A stretch of 64,000 nt of DNA from Scytonema hofmannii PCC 7110 (GTDB taxonomy: Bacteria; Cyanobacteriota; Cyanobacteriia; Cyanobacteriales; Nostocaceae): assembly GCF_000346485.2 (NCBI RefSeq), contig NZ_KQ976354.1, positions 11,478,207-11,542,206 of the forward strand, read 5' to 3'. The notes beneath the pieces are model-generated. The model saw only the letters and a program-made list of their open reading frames with translations, did no database searches and was not told the origin of the DNA. The position numbers and the translations under genes are program-made. Below, one piece after another: positions 45,094 through 53,356 of this stretch. Each line of letters opens with the position of its first letter. Position 1 is the first letter of the stretch.

Positions 45094-45478
45094 TATATTT
45101 TTTTATAAATATACGTTCGTAATGCACTACTGGAACTCAGAACTGGGTGTTGGCAAATTAACAACGTATAATGCCCCTTGTAACGAGCTTTTGACTCTCC
45201 CCAGTGACCTAACCAACTCTTGCGTTGCCTATTGAGAGCTAAAGACAAGCTTTAGTTTTTGGCAAGCCTACACCTACTCCGCTTCGGAGAGGTTTAGGTA
45301 GTTGACTCTCTGACCGTACAGCAATGTGTTGAGTCAATGACAACTAACTATATTATTATGTACTCTCGGATTTAGAATTTGTACCGCAAGACAGAGAAAA
45401 GTCAGCCGAGATAACTTGCTTTGTGACCATTTTGCAGTTAAAAGCATCTCTGAGTTATGATATAACTTTACATCAAAA
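45094..45478. other. Gap upstream of SDR and CHAT genes
   Basis: 385 bp between divergent genes. Contains a GC-rich hairpin near 45269-45303 (CTCCG-CTT-CGGAG core flanked by CCTA/TAGG arms). No gene seen. Confidence 0.5.
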
Positions 45479-46279
45479 ATGTCTTTTATTCAAAAAATAA
45501 AAAATGCTAATGCATTGATTGTAGGAGCAAGCCAAGGTATCGGTTTTGGTTTTGTAAAAACATTACTGCAAGATGATAGAATTGCCAAAATTTATGCAAC
45601 CTATCGTCAACCAGATTCTGCTTCTGAGTTGTTAACTTTAGCAGACAAATACTGCGATAAGCCGGGTACAGCTTGTGCCAAGGGCGATCGCTTAACTTGT
45701 CTGTCAATGGATATTACTGATGAATCACAGATTGCTGACGTTGTCCAAAAGATCCGCACAGAAGTACAGCAACTTCATCTAGTCATTAATTGTGTGGGTA
45801 TGTTGCATGAATCTTCTCTAGAACCAGAAAAAAGTTTACGACAAATTAATCCAGAACACTTAATGCGCTACTTCCAAGTTAACAGTATTGGCTCGGTTTT
45901 ACTCGCCAAACATCTATTACCCTTATTCCGTCACAAAGAGCGTAGTGTTTTTGCTAGTATTTCAGCCAAAGTCGGTAGTATAGGTGATAATCAACTTGGA
46001 GGATGGTATGGTTATCGAGCCTCGAAAGCGGCTCTTAATATGTTCTTGCGAACAGTGGCGATTGAGTATGGAAGAACTAGTCCCAAAACCATAGTTGTCA
46101 CCTTACATCCCGGTACAACAGATACTCGTCTTTCCAAACCGTTTCAAGCAAACGTACCACCTGAAAAATTGTTTTCCGTTGAGCGGACAGTCACTCAGTT
46201 ACTGAGTGTTATTGAGCAACTTGAAGAAGACGATAGCGGAAAGTTTTTTTCTTGGGATGGTAGCCAATTGCCTTGGTAG
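45479..46279 (+). CDS. SDR-family oxidoreductase
   Basis: 266 aa. Cofactor loop GASQGIG (~residues 17-23), DIT, NCVGMLH (NNAG equivalent), Ser in SISAKVGSI and catalytic YRASK (Y-x-x-x-K). NAD(P)H-dependent; resembles CsgA-like/C-factor SDRs in size and in TLHPGTTDTRLSKPF near the end. A 30-bp dispersed repeat inserts DKPGTACAKG after YC (residues ~60-69), in the loop after the second strand, away from the active site. The enzyme is probably still functional. ATG 45479; monocistronic, STRR after the stop. Confidence 0.9.
   Translation: MSFIQKIKNANALIVGASQGIGFGFVKTLLQDDRIAKIYATYRQPDSASELLTLADKYCDKPGTACAKGDRLTCLSMDITDESQIADVVQKIRTEVQQLHLVINCVGMLHESSLEPEKSLRQINPEHLMRYFQVNSIGSVLLAKHLLPLFRHKERSVFASISAKVGSIGDNQLGGWYGYRASKAALNMFLRTVAIEYGRTSPKTIVVTLHPGTTDTRLSKPFQANVPPEKLFSVERTVTQLLSVIEQLEEDDSGKFFSWDGSQLPW
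45654..45688 (+). mobile_element. Very small dispersed repeat, copy B (inside SDR gene)
   Basis: GCGAT, 25-bp core (three base changes against copy A's first 21 bases and a different end), GCGAT. The right-hand copy continues CGC, completing a HIP1 site at 45684-45691, so the element appears to have entered a GCGATCGC. Confidence 0.85.
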
Positions 46280-46280
46280 C

Positions 46281-46331
46281 AGTAACCAGTAACCAGTGAC
46301 CAGTGACCAGTGAGCAGTAACTAGTGACTAG
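46281..46331. repeat. STRR, CAGTGAC/CAGTAAC heptamer
   Basis: Six to seven units starting at the SDR stop codon. Confidence 0.85.
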
Positions 46332-46336
46332 TCAGA

Positions 46337-46453
46337 TTACTCTCCGAATTCTTGAGACTTGCGTTTTTCTGTTTCTGCCCACACCCAAGCCATAAAAAGT
46401 AAAACGAGCAGTGGGCAGAGACTAACTATTGCGATCGTAATGACTAACAACAT
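46337..46453 (-). CDS. Possible 38-aa single-TM protein
   Basis: The minus strand from ATG 46453 reads MLLVITIAIVSLCPLLVLLF followed by MAWVWAETEKRKSQEFGE: one strong TM helix with a charged cytoplasmic tail. Composition and topology are those of a real small membrane protein, but I do not recognise the family and see no strong ribosome-binding site. A 62-codon frame on the other strand has no such character. Confidence 0.4.
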   Translation of the reverse strand: MLLVITIAIVSLCPLLVLLFMAWVWAETEKRKSQEFGE

Positions 46454-46938
46454 TGATAGAAATTTTCAGGATAGTAGACTACCAAGAGGAATGAATTTGT
46501 TAACTTTTGACCAAGAACGTGAATATCTTGATTGGTTTAGTTTGTAGTATGCATTAAATGCTTATACTAAAGTTAAGGTAGCAGAAAAAAAAGTTTAACG
46601 AAAGTTTTTTTGGAGAAATTACGCAAACAAGACAATTGTTTTATAATTCTTCATAATTATTTTACAAAGTAAAAAAAAATACGTATGTATTTGTGTGTTT
46701 CATTGTATTTTTTTAAATTTAAAGGTTTAAAAAAATTGCTAAAGAGTAATATAAGGTACTTCCTTAAAAAGAAATTACTTATATATTGCGATTTTAATAA
46801 ATTTTGTTAGAGACAAGTGAGTGGGATGATTGACAACTGAATCCCCCATTAGTTAACTTTCAAAGTGTTAAAGAACGCAATCACTTTCTTTTCTATATCT
46901 GCGGTAGATTCGTTCCAAAAATCCGGTTTCTTTGAGAG

Positions 46939-46977
46939 ACAACTAACAACTAACAACTAACAACTAACAACTAACAC
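46939..46977. repeat. STRR, TAACAAC heptamer
   Basis: Five TAACAAC units ending 13 bp before the phosphatase ATG, so they fill its 5' untranslated region. Confidence 0.85.
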
Positions 46978-46989
46978 CCTTCTATATTT

Positions 46990-48582
46990 ATGAAATCCAA
47001 TTCTCCACTAAAGCTCAACCGTCGCCAGTTTTTGATAAGTTCAGCTATGACAAGTGGTGGAATCATAGCCACGGATCTTCTATCAAAATCACAAGTTTTT
47101 GCCCAAGCACCTGCCATCATCAAATCAGACCGTCCTACTATCCCTTATGGTGTAGCAAGTGGTGATATCAGTGGCAATAAAGCTGTCATCTGGAGTCGCA
47201 GCGACAAACCGGCAAAGCTGATTGTGGAATACAGTCTAGATGAATCTCTCCGAAATGCACAACGTGTTGTTGGACCCAATGCTTTAGAAGTCAGCGATTA
47301 TACGGCACGGGTTTATCTTAAGAACTTACCATCAGATCAAAAGATATACTATCGGGTACTTTTCCAAGATTTAGATGATACCAGCAAAGAAAGCGAACCT
47401 GCGATCGGATCTTTCCGAACTTCTCCTACTTATAAAGGTCAACGAGATATCTTTTTTGCATGGTCGGGGGATACTGCCGGTCAAGGATGGGGTATTAATC
47501 CAGACTTTGGTGGTATGAAGATTTACGAAACCATGCGGAAGCTCAATCCAGACTTTTTCATTCATTCCGGTGACACTATTTATGCCGATGGTCCAATCCA
47601 ATCAGAAGTCAAATTGGATGATGGTAGCATCTGGAAAAACATTACAACTCCGGAAAAGTCAAAAGTTGCTGAAACTCTAGAGGAGTTTCGAGGTAACTAC
47701 ATTTACAACTTATTGGATAATAACGTCCGACGTTTTAACGCTGAGGTTCCTATATTAGCCCAGTGGGATGACCACGAGACAACCAACAACTGGTATCCGG
47801 GTGAAATTCTTAATGACAATCGCTACACCGTCAAAGATGTTTCTTTGTTAGCAAGACGAGCAAATCAAGCTTTCTTGGAATATTTCCCCATTGACATCAA
47901 TGGTAAAGACCCAAGCAGAATTTACCGCTCGTTCAATTATGGTCCTTCACTGGAAATTTTCATGATCGATAAGCGCAGCTACCGGGGACCCAATACACCA
48001 AATCGTCAAACAGAACAAAGCGCAGAAACAGCATTTTTAGGCAACGCCCAGGTGCGCTGGTTAAAAAACCAATTGCGGAAATCGACAGCAACCTGGAAAA
48101 TTATTGCTAGTGATATGCCAATTGGGTTATTGGTTCCAGATGGTCCTACCGACTTTGAAAATTTAGCGAACGGAGATGGTCCTGCTTTGGGGCGGGAACT
48201 CGAACTTGCCGATTTACTGAGCTTTATCCATCGCAGTGACATTAAGAACGTCGTGTGGTTAACAGCTGATGTACATTACGCAGCAGCCCACTACTACGAC
48301 CCCACTCAAGCACAGTTTACCGACTTTAAACCTTTTTGGGAGTTTGTTGCAGGTCCTCTTAACTCTGGTACTTTTGGACCAAATCGACTTGAGAATACCT
48401 TTGGTCCGCAGTTAAAATTCCTGAGTATTCCTACAGATTTACCAGCAAATCGACCCCCAAGTGATGGTTTCCAGTTCTTCGGAACTGTGAAAATTAACAG
48501 TAATACAGAAGTGATGACAGTGGCATTGCTGAATCTAGAGGGCAAAACTCTTTACAGCACGGATTTGTCGCCGGAAAAGTAA
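46990..48582 (+). CDS. PhoD-type alkaline phosphatase/phosphodiesterase
   Basis: 530 aa. Tat signal NRRQFLISSAMTSGG, with a probable cleavage after VFAQA (~residue 39). An N-terminal beta domain with IPYGVASGDISGNKAVIWSR precedes the metallophosphatase core: WSGDTAG, HSGDTIYADG, WDDHETTNNW, and DVHYAAAHYY. These match the PhoD family (Ca/Fe-dependent phosphomonoesterase/diesterase), secreted for phosphate scavenging. ATG 46990. A short GC hairpin (48585-48598) lies 3 bp after the stop. No Pho-box could be identified by eye. Confidence 0.93.
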   Translation: MKSNSPLKLNRRQFLISSAMTSGGIIATDLLSKSQVFAQAPAIIKSDRPTIPYGVASGDISGNKAVIWSRSDKPAKLIVEYSLDESLRNAQRVVGPNALEVSDYTARVYLKNLPSDQKIYYRVLFQDLDDTSKESEPAIGSFRTSPTYKGQRDIFFAWSGDTAGQGWGINPDFGGMKIYETMRKLNPDFFIHSGDTIYADGPIQSEVKLDDGSIWKNITTPEKSKVAETLEEFRGNYIYNLLDNNVRRFNAEVPILAQWDDHETTNNWYPGEILNDNRYTVKDVSLLARRANQAFLEYFPIDINGKDPSRIYRSFNYGPSLEIFMIDKRSYRGPNTPNRQTEQSAETAFLGNAQVRWLKNQLRKSTATWKIIASDMPIGLLVPDGPTDFENLANGDGPALGRELELADLLSFIHRSDIKNVVWLTADVHYAAAHYYDPTQAQFTDFKPFWEFVAGPLNSGTFGPNRLENTFGPQLKFLSIPTDLPANRPPSDGFQFFGTVKINSNTEVMTVALLNLEGKTLYSTDLSPEK

Positions 48583-49275
48583 AGCGCCCCAACGGGCGGT
48601 TTCGGAAAAAATAATTACCCAAATATTGTGGAGTGGGCATCCTTGCCCCTCCGTTGAACAATTCCCAACAAATCCATTGAGTTCTCGCGTCTTTTCAACT
48701 ATCGACTATCCAACTCAGTGGTTTGGCCTTATAATAAGTGCCTAAGGGCTAAAGTATAACCCCACAAATTCTGTTAATTCAGTTTTAAGGCTAGCTGCAA
48801 ACTATAACAGCTAGCTAGCGGGATGCTTTGTCTTTAACTCGAGAACAACTCCTCAGGGGGCATCTACCTTTTTTTGTTTTCTCTTTTATATTTAATAGCA
48901 ATTATTCGCCCTACTTAATACTAACGTTTGTCATTTTTTTCTGTCAAGAATTCATTCAAAATTGACGTAAGATTAATAGTTAGTAATTTAATTCCTATTT
49001 CTACAATTTAGGTCAAATGCGGGAAAATAAAGACAAGCGTGATATCAGCCGTCTACGGAATGGCAAACAGAGGAGTACGTGAACTGGAGCAATGAGCGAG
49101 AAGATCGAAGCAATTCGGTCTGCTGACTCCACCATGACTCAGCACGGAATATGGATTCTGTGTTTGTCGAGGCAAACAATACCCCGTTTGGAGTGCTCAA
49201 ATGAGCAGTAATTTTGGCCAATTTGTCCAGAATTCTGCCAAAATCTTCCGAAATAACGTTACCCAGTAACATGAC
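48583..49275. other. Gap between phosphatase and regulator
   Basis: 693 bp. Includes a GGGCA-TCCT-TGCCC dispersed palindrome near 48635-48648. Around 49060-49210 short frames (for example ATG 49092, 39 codons) are open, but nothing is recognisable. Confidence 0.45.
48585..48598 (+). terminator. Short GC hairpin after phoD-like gene
   Basis: CGCCC-CAAC-GGGCG directly after the stop, followed by GTTTC. Weak terminator or repeat. Confidence 0.4.
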
Positions 49276-49731
49276 ATGACTGACAAAAGGCGTTCTGTTG
49301 ATTACAAACAAGTCAGCGGCTATGTTCTCCTAGATATAGCGCGGGAATTCAAAAGCGTTTGTGCTCGTGAGGGAATTTCCCAAAGTGATGCAATAGAAGA
49401 GATGCTTTGTGAGTGGCTGGCTAAACGAACTGCTTCCAACTTCTCAACACCCGAACAAACCTATTTCCCAAGAACGATTGCGGAGTTGGTTCGAGTCAAT
49501 ATGACAAAACTGAGGCACCTTGGAATCAAAAACTTGCAAGCGCTTGCCAAAGGGGAAGTACTACCCACACCTGGGGACTTCGCCATTATCACGTCTACTT
49601 TGGGCATTCCCGAGCAAGAACGTAAGATGATTTGGCAACAAACTTTTAAGTGCTTACATGACAATTCTGGAGGTGTAATAGATGAGTATGAGTGTTCTGA
49701 AAGTCATCAATCAACCAGGTTGGAACTATAA
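49276..49731 (+). CDS. DNA-binding regulator-like protein overlapping the next gene
   Basis: 151 aa. Residues ~10-50 (VSGYVLLDIAREFKSVC, SQSDAIEEMLCEWL) have strand-helix-helix character like a ribbon-helix-helix unit. Residues ~65-125 (TIAELVRVNMTKLRHLGIKN, ALAKGEVLPTPGDFAIITS) look helical and may form a second helix-turn-helix. The last 50 bp overlap the start of the PAS-like gene in another frame, with the latter's GGAGGTG ribosome-binding site inside this ORF, so the pair is translationally coupled. No such partner precedes the second PAS-like copy. Function inferred; no named family recognised. Confidence 0.6.
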   Translation: MTDKRRSVDYKQVSGYVLLDIAREFKSVCAREGISQSDAIEEMLCEWLAKRTASNFSTPEQTYFPRTIAELVRVNMTKLRHLGIKNLQALAKGEVLPTPGDFAIITSTLGIPEQERKMIWQQTFKCLHDNSGGVIDEYECSESHQSTRLEL

Positions 49732-50383
49732 GCTGTCTTCTGAAGGAGTTTCTATCCTTGCCCCTACAAAGCAAGATGCAACTCGTCTTGCTCAAACTTA
49801 TGGGGATGTTTTGACTGAAACCGCAGCAAAAATTAAGGGGAAAGTGCGAATAGCATGGAAACGCTGCAAGCATCCCATTGAGTTTTACGGGTGGATGGGG
49901 TTTCAAAAAATGCCTGTATCTGCTAAAACTAGCGATAAGCCGGGTACGGCTTGCGCCAAGGGCGAACGCATTTTCCCTGGAGAAACAGTTTTTTGCAGCC
50001 AGTTGTACTTACCGACAGCATTGTTGTATCGAATGATTGCAGCATCTGAAAATCAGCGTCCAGTCAGTATTGTCAGACAAGATAACAACCAGCAAATCAT
50101 TGTTAACCAAGCAATGTCTGATATGTTGCAGTCTTTTCCAAAGATTGCCACTCAAAGGGTGATGACCCGATTTTGGCTACCGGAAGATTTAGCAGAACTG
50201 CAACGGCGCTTACGCAATGAGAGCCGATTTATTTGGACTTACTGCGGTGGACTCAACGAACAAACTTGGGCAATCCTTACAACTGAGTTCGAGGCTTTTG
50301 AAGTTGAGGGAATCTGGTACAGACAGGGAACCTGTTTGACCACTCCTCAACCTGTGCCGATCCCACCAGGGTCTTTTCAGTGA
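49682..50383 (+). CDS. PAS-like domain protein, copy 1 (with 30-bp repeat insertion)
   Basis: 233 aa. It aligns throughout with 51268-51945. The N-terminal ~65 residues (NQPGWNYKLSSEGVSILAPT, CKHPIEFYGWM) form a shared domain of unknown type. The C-terminal part (RPVSIVRQDNNQQIIVNQAM, then RVMTRFWLPEDLAELQRRL and WYRQGTCLTTP) has PAS-like strand order with a possible ligand pocket. Residues ~84-93 (DKPGTACAKG) are encoded by a dispersed repeat missing from copy 2; removing them makes the two proteins align without a gap there. ATG 49682 has a strong GGAGGTG. Partner of the overlapping regulator. Role unknown, probably sensory. Confidence 0.7.
   Translation: MSMSVLKVINQPGWNYKLSSEGVSILAPTKQDATRLAQTYGDVLTETAAKIKGKVRIAWKRCKHPIEFYGWMGFQKMPVSAKTSDKPGTACAKGERIFPGETVFCSQLYLPTALLYRMIAASENQRPVSIVRQDNNQQIIVNQAMSDMLQSFPKIATQRVMTRFWLPEDLAELQRRLRNESRFIWTYCGGLNEQTWAILTTEFEAFEVEGIWYRQGTCLTTPQPVPIPPGSFQ
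49932..49966 (+). mobile_element. Very small dispersed repeat, copy C (inside PAS-like gene)
   Basis: GCGAT, 25-bp core, then GCGAA CGC (a one-base variant of the duplication and of HIP1). Absent from the paralogue at 51268-51945, which shows the ancestral state. Confidence 0.88.
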
Positions 50384-50407
50384 CCAGTGACCAGTGACCA
50401 GTGACCA
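50381..50407. repeat. STRR, CAGTGAC heptamer
   Basis: Four units running through the stop codon of PAS-like copy 1, so the last residue and stop (Q, TGA) are formed by the repeat. Confidence 0.85.
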
Positions 50408-50503
50408 GCAATTAGCCCCCTGCATTTATTTATAAAAAAAATTTATTATTCAAATCCCCTACTTTTAAGTATGAGGATCAATTGTTCACTGGTTTGAGGT
50501 GTC

Positions 50504-50536
50504 AGAACCCCGGTTTCTTCAAGAAACCGGGGTTCT
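50504..50536. repeat. Perfect palindrome AGAACCCCGGTTTCTT
   Basis: 16-bp arms (50504-50519 and 50521-50536) around a single C. Shares CCCCGGTTTCTT/AAGAAACCGGGG with the inner arms of the hairpin elements at 14612 and 52011, so a shorter relative of that family. Confidence 0.75.
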
Positions 50537-50548
50537 AATTTCGTCACG

Positions 50549-50612
50549 AATTACTGGTCACTGGTCACTGGTTACTGGTCACTGGTTACTGGTTACTGGT
50601 CACTGGTCACTG
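50549..50612. repeat. STRR, GTCACTG/GTTACTG heptamer
   Basis: Nine units, the longest heptamer run in the window. Confidence 0.88.
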
Positions 50613-50784
50613 ATAACATTTTTACTTTTGTATAAAATTCTAAACATTTGTAATCACTTACAGAAAAGTATCACAGGAAACAATTCTTAACAGTAACTCT
50701 CTAAATTCTATAAAAAAAAACACATAATTTTTGGATATTAATTGACTATTATTAAATAATAGACATCATTACAAAACCAAAATG

Positions 50785-50818
50785 CTTAACTCCTTAACAG
50801 GCTTGTTAAGGAGTTAGG
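50785..50818. repeat. 15-bp-stem hairpin
   Basis: Perfect 12-bp arms AACTCCTTAACA / TGTTAAGGAGTT (50788-50799, 50804-50815) with a GGCT loop, extendable by three pairs. No T run, so not a typical terminator. Confidence 0.65.
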
Positions 50819-50936
50819 TTGGGTACTGACTACCAACATTGAACGGTGGTCAGCAACCAAGCTGCAAAAATCGGTAATTTTAGAGCGGGAGGGGAGTAAC
50901 AGTAATACTGCTCGGTTGGTAATGCTCAACCTACTA

Positions 50937-50992
50937 AGACCCCCTCTGCCTCCCTTAAAAAGGGGATTTGCTACCCCGGTTTCATAAGGCAG
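50937..50992. repeat. Dispersed CCCCCTCTGCC... repeat
   Basis: C-rich left half (ACCCCCTCTGCCTCCCTTAA) and partly complementary right half (GGCAGGGGCATGGGGG at 50981-50992 region). I recognise this as a common intergenic repeat of filamentous cyanobacteria. Confidence 0.5.
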
Positions 50993-51163
50993 GGGCATGG
51001 GGGATCAAGTCTTAACCGAGAAGTATTAGGACTAACAGCTTAAAAAAACTGTTAATTAAGTTTGCGCTATAAATTAATGGTGCTGTAAATAATACACTCA
51101 TTAATGGCGGGATTTTTGTTTGTTTAACACTATTTATTCCTCAGCTTGCTGGGCAGTGATTTA

Positions 51164-51208
51164 ATCCAAAATCCAAAATCCAAAATCTAAAATCCAAAAT
51201 CCAAAATT
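51164..51208. repeat. STRR, TCCAAAA heptamer
   Basis: Six units 60 bp before PAS-like copy 2. Confidence 0.85.
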
Positions 51209-51267
51209 GCTATAACTTGGCAACAAAATTTTCATCACTTCATATGATAAATCAGAAGGTGTGAGAG

Positions 51268-51945
51268 ATGAGCACGTGTGTTCTTAGAGTTCTCAATCAA
51301 GCAGGGTGGAACTATAAATTGTCCTACCAAGGGGTTTCTATCCATGCCCCTACAAAACAAGATGCCATATATCTTGCTCAAAACTATGGGGATGCTTTGT
51401 CGGAAACGGCAGCAAAAATTAAGGGGAAAGTAAAAATAGGGTGGAAACGTTGCAAACACCCAATTGAGTTTTTTGGATGGATGGTCGATCAAACACCACC
51501 TCCACCAGCTGAGACTGCTGAGAGTCTCTTACCAACAGGTTCAGTTTTTTGCAGTCAGTTGCACTTGCCAATGGAATTGTTGTATCGAATAATTGCAGCA
51601 GCTGAAAACGAGCGTCCGGTCAGTATTGTCAGACACGATAATCAGAAGCAAATTATTGTCAATCAAGCAATGTCTAATTTGCTACAAACTCCGCCGGAAA
51701 TTGCCACTCAAAGAGTCATGACTCGATTTTGGCTACCTGATGACTTGGCAGAACTAGAGCAACGATTGCGGAGTGAAAGCCGATTTACTTGGACTTATTC
51801 TGGTGGACTCAATGAACAAACTTGGGCAATCCTTACAACCGAGTTTGAGGCTTTTGAAGTAGAGGGGATTTGGTACAGACAAGGAACCTGCTTGACCAGC
51901 CCTCAGATTGTACCCATTCCTGTCGGGGCTTTTGCTCCAGCTTGA
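51268..51945 (+). CDS. PAS-like domain protein, copy 2 (uninterrupted)
   Basis: 225 aa, paralogue of 49682-50383 and about the same length once that copy's ten-residue insertion is removed. Shared blocks: GWNYKLS.QGVS.HAPTKQDA, AAKIKGKVKIGWKRCKHPIEF, ATQRVMTRFWLPDDLAEL and TWAILTTEFEAFEVEGIWY. The PAS-like C-terminal half is preserved. Unlike copy 1 it has no overlapping regulator gene, only repeat-rich DNA upstream, so its control must differ. ATG 51268 follows AAGGTGTGAGAG. Function unknown, probably sensory. Confidence 0.7.
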   Translation: MSTCVLRVLNQAGWNYKLSYQGVSIHAPTKQDAIYLAQNYGDALSETAAKIKGKVKIGWKRCKHPIEFFGWMVDQTPPPPAETAESLLPTGSVFCSQLHLPMELLYRIIAAAENERPVSIVRHDNQKQIIVNQAMSNLLQTPPEIATQRVMTRFWLPDDLAELEQRLRSESRFTWTYSGGLNEQTWAILTTEFEAFEVEGIWYRQGTCLTSPQIVPIPVGAFAPA

Positions 51946-51948
51946 GTC

Positions 51949-51994
51949 AGTGACCAGTGGCCAGTGACCAGTGACCAGTGACCAGTGACCAGTT
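51949..51994. repeat. STRR, CAGTGAC heptamer
   Basis: Six to seven units just after PAS-like copy 2, adjoining hairpin element copy 2. Confidence 0.85.
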
Positions 51995-52010
51995 ATTAGT
52001 CACATTAATC

Positions 52011-52117
52011 AAAAAGAGGGCAAAAAACCCGGTTTCTCTCTGTCAGAAAACTCGATATCTCGTTGGCTCAACTTGAAGAAACCGGGTTTTTGGTATTACT
52101 GTACTGGTGCTCTAGTC
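52011..52117. repeat. MITE-like hairpin element, copy 2
   Basis: Inner arms AAAAACCCGGTTTCT at 52023-52037 and complement at 52077-52091, with loop sequence largely shared with copy 1 (CTCGAT.TCTCGT.GGCTCAAC). The right end GGTATTACTGTAC...GCTCTAG is shared too; the left outer repeat is replaced by STRR DNA. Confidence 0.8.
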
Positions 52118-52203
52118 ACTGTTAATGATTTTTTAAATGAATTCTTGACACGACAAAATGACAAGCGCTAAGATAAGCAAGTAGGGCAATATGCCATACA
52201 TTG

Positions 52204-52230
52204 AAAAAAAAACCCCATCTACAGATGAGG
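52204..52230 (-). terminator. Rho-independent terminator of the osmoprotectant transporter operon
   Basis: Read on the minus strand: CCTCATC-TGTA-GATGGGG stem followed by nine T residues. It lies ~185 bp after the substrate-binding-protein stop. Confidence 0.75.
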
Positions 52231-52416
52231 CTAGCTGATATTTGTGCACTATAGGGTATTTTACTGTGATTAAAATACTCCGGTGTGTCTTATTAGAAAA
52301 ACAAATTTAAAATGAAATAATGTTACAAGATATTAATGAAGTAATGTAAAGAGCAAGGATTTATAGCAAGTCTTGTTGCTTACCAGATCTAAAACATAGA
52401 ATTTGTAGCTGTACAA

Positions 52417-53331
52417 TCAAAACCTATCTGCACGGGTTAACTGTATTGACTTGCGGAATTCTTGCACGACTTCTTTCATATCCCGTAACTCACCCTCAAC
52501 AAGGTCATTCATTTGCCGCATTTCATCGGCTGAGATTTTACCAACAAGTTCGGCGATCGCTTTCTCCAATTCTGGATACTTTTGTAATGTTTCCGAACGA
52601 ACTATGGGAGTTGCTTCATAAGGTGGAAAATACTGCTTGTCATCTTTCAGCACCACTAAACCCAAGCGAGCAATTTGTCCATCTGTTGAATTGCCATTCA
52701 CCATATCTACTTGCTTTTGCAATAGCGATCGATATATCAATCCTAAATCCATGATGCGAGGAGATTTGGCAAAGCGCAAACCATAGGTTTTCGCCAACCC
52801 AGGAAAACCATCTTCCCGTTCCATAAATTCATAACTAAAACCCCCACGCCATTGAGGTGTATACCGAGCAGCATCAGACAGAGTTTGAATATTGAAACGT
52901 TTGGCATCTTCACCGCGTATAGTCATGGCAAAAGTATTTTCAAAGCCCAAAGAACCCATAACTTCTAAATTAAACTGTTGGGCATAAGCTTGTTTCAATC
53001 GTTGAAAAACAATTTTTGGATCGCTAATTGTTTTTTGTTTTAAAATACCAGTAAAAGCCGTACCTGTATATTCAACATAAGCATCAATTTTACCAGCAGT
53101 AATAGCTTGATGAGTCACAAAAGAACTTGTGAAGCGACGGCGATCAACCTTTAAATTAGTGTTTGCTTCAATTTGTTGTGCCAAAAGTTCACTTAAAATA
53201 TCCTGTTCCGTAAAGCCTTTAGAAGCAACAACAATATCACCTCCACTCCCCCCTATATTCCTAGAGTTACAACTAGCAACTCCCAAAACCAAAGCAAAAG
53301 TTAAAAGAAAAAAGACTAAAAATTTTTTCAC
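52417..53331 (-). CDS. OpuC/ProX-type osmoprotectant ABC transporter substrate-binding lipoprotein
   Basis: 304 aa from GTG 53331, preferred over the upstream GTG at 53367 because AGGAG sits five bases before it and a lipoprotein signal begins at once (FLVFFLLTFALVLGVASC, lipobox VASC). The mature protein has GDIVVASKGFTEQDILSELL, VEYTGTAFTGIL and GNSTDGQIARLGLVVLKDDK, which match the glycine betaine/carnitine/choline-binding family (OpuAC type). It delivers compatible solutes to the permease and ATPase encoded upstream, in the order ATPase-permease-binding protein. If 53367 were used the start would overlap the permease stop. Confidence 0.88.
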   Translation of the reverse strand: MKKFLVFFLLTFALVLGVASCNSRNIGGSGGDIVVASKGFTEQDILSELLAQQIEANTNLKVDRRRFTSSFVTHQAITAGKIDAYVEYTGTAFTGILKQKTISDPKIVFQRLKQAYAQQFNLEVMGSLGFENTFAMTIRGEDAKRFNIQTLSDAARYTPQWRGGFSYEFMEREDGFPGLAKTYGLRFAKSPRIMDLGLIYRSLLQKQVDMVNGNSTDGQIARLGLVVLKDDKQYFPPYEATPIVRSETLQKYPELEKAIAELVGKISADEMRQMNDLVEGELRDMKEVVQEFRKSIQLTRADRF

Positions 53332-53356
53332 TACTCTCCTTTCCCCCTCTAGAGTT

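Larger units (their letters stand above)
46280..46989. other. AT-rich gap upstream of the phosphatase
   Basis: 710 bp. Holds STRRs at both ends and the small TM ORF; 46560-46850 is very AT-rich with nothing recognisable. Confidence 0.5.
50384..51267. other. Repeat-rich gap between the PAS-like paralogues
   Basis: 884 bp holding at least six repeat elements (listed separately) and no gene. The duplicated genes are therefore separated almost only by mobile or tandem repeats. Confidence 0.7.
51946..52416. other. Gap with STRR, hairpin element and terminator
   Basis: 471 bp; all recognisable content is listed separately. No gene seen. Confidence 0.6.

Noticed and set aside
49045-49311. 88-codon minus-strand frame
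   Set aside because: Overlaps the regulator start; no motif or start signal.
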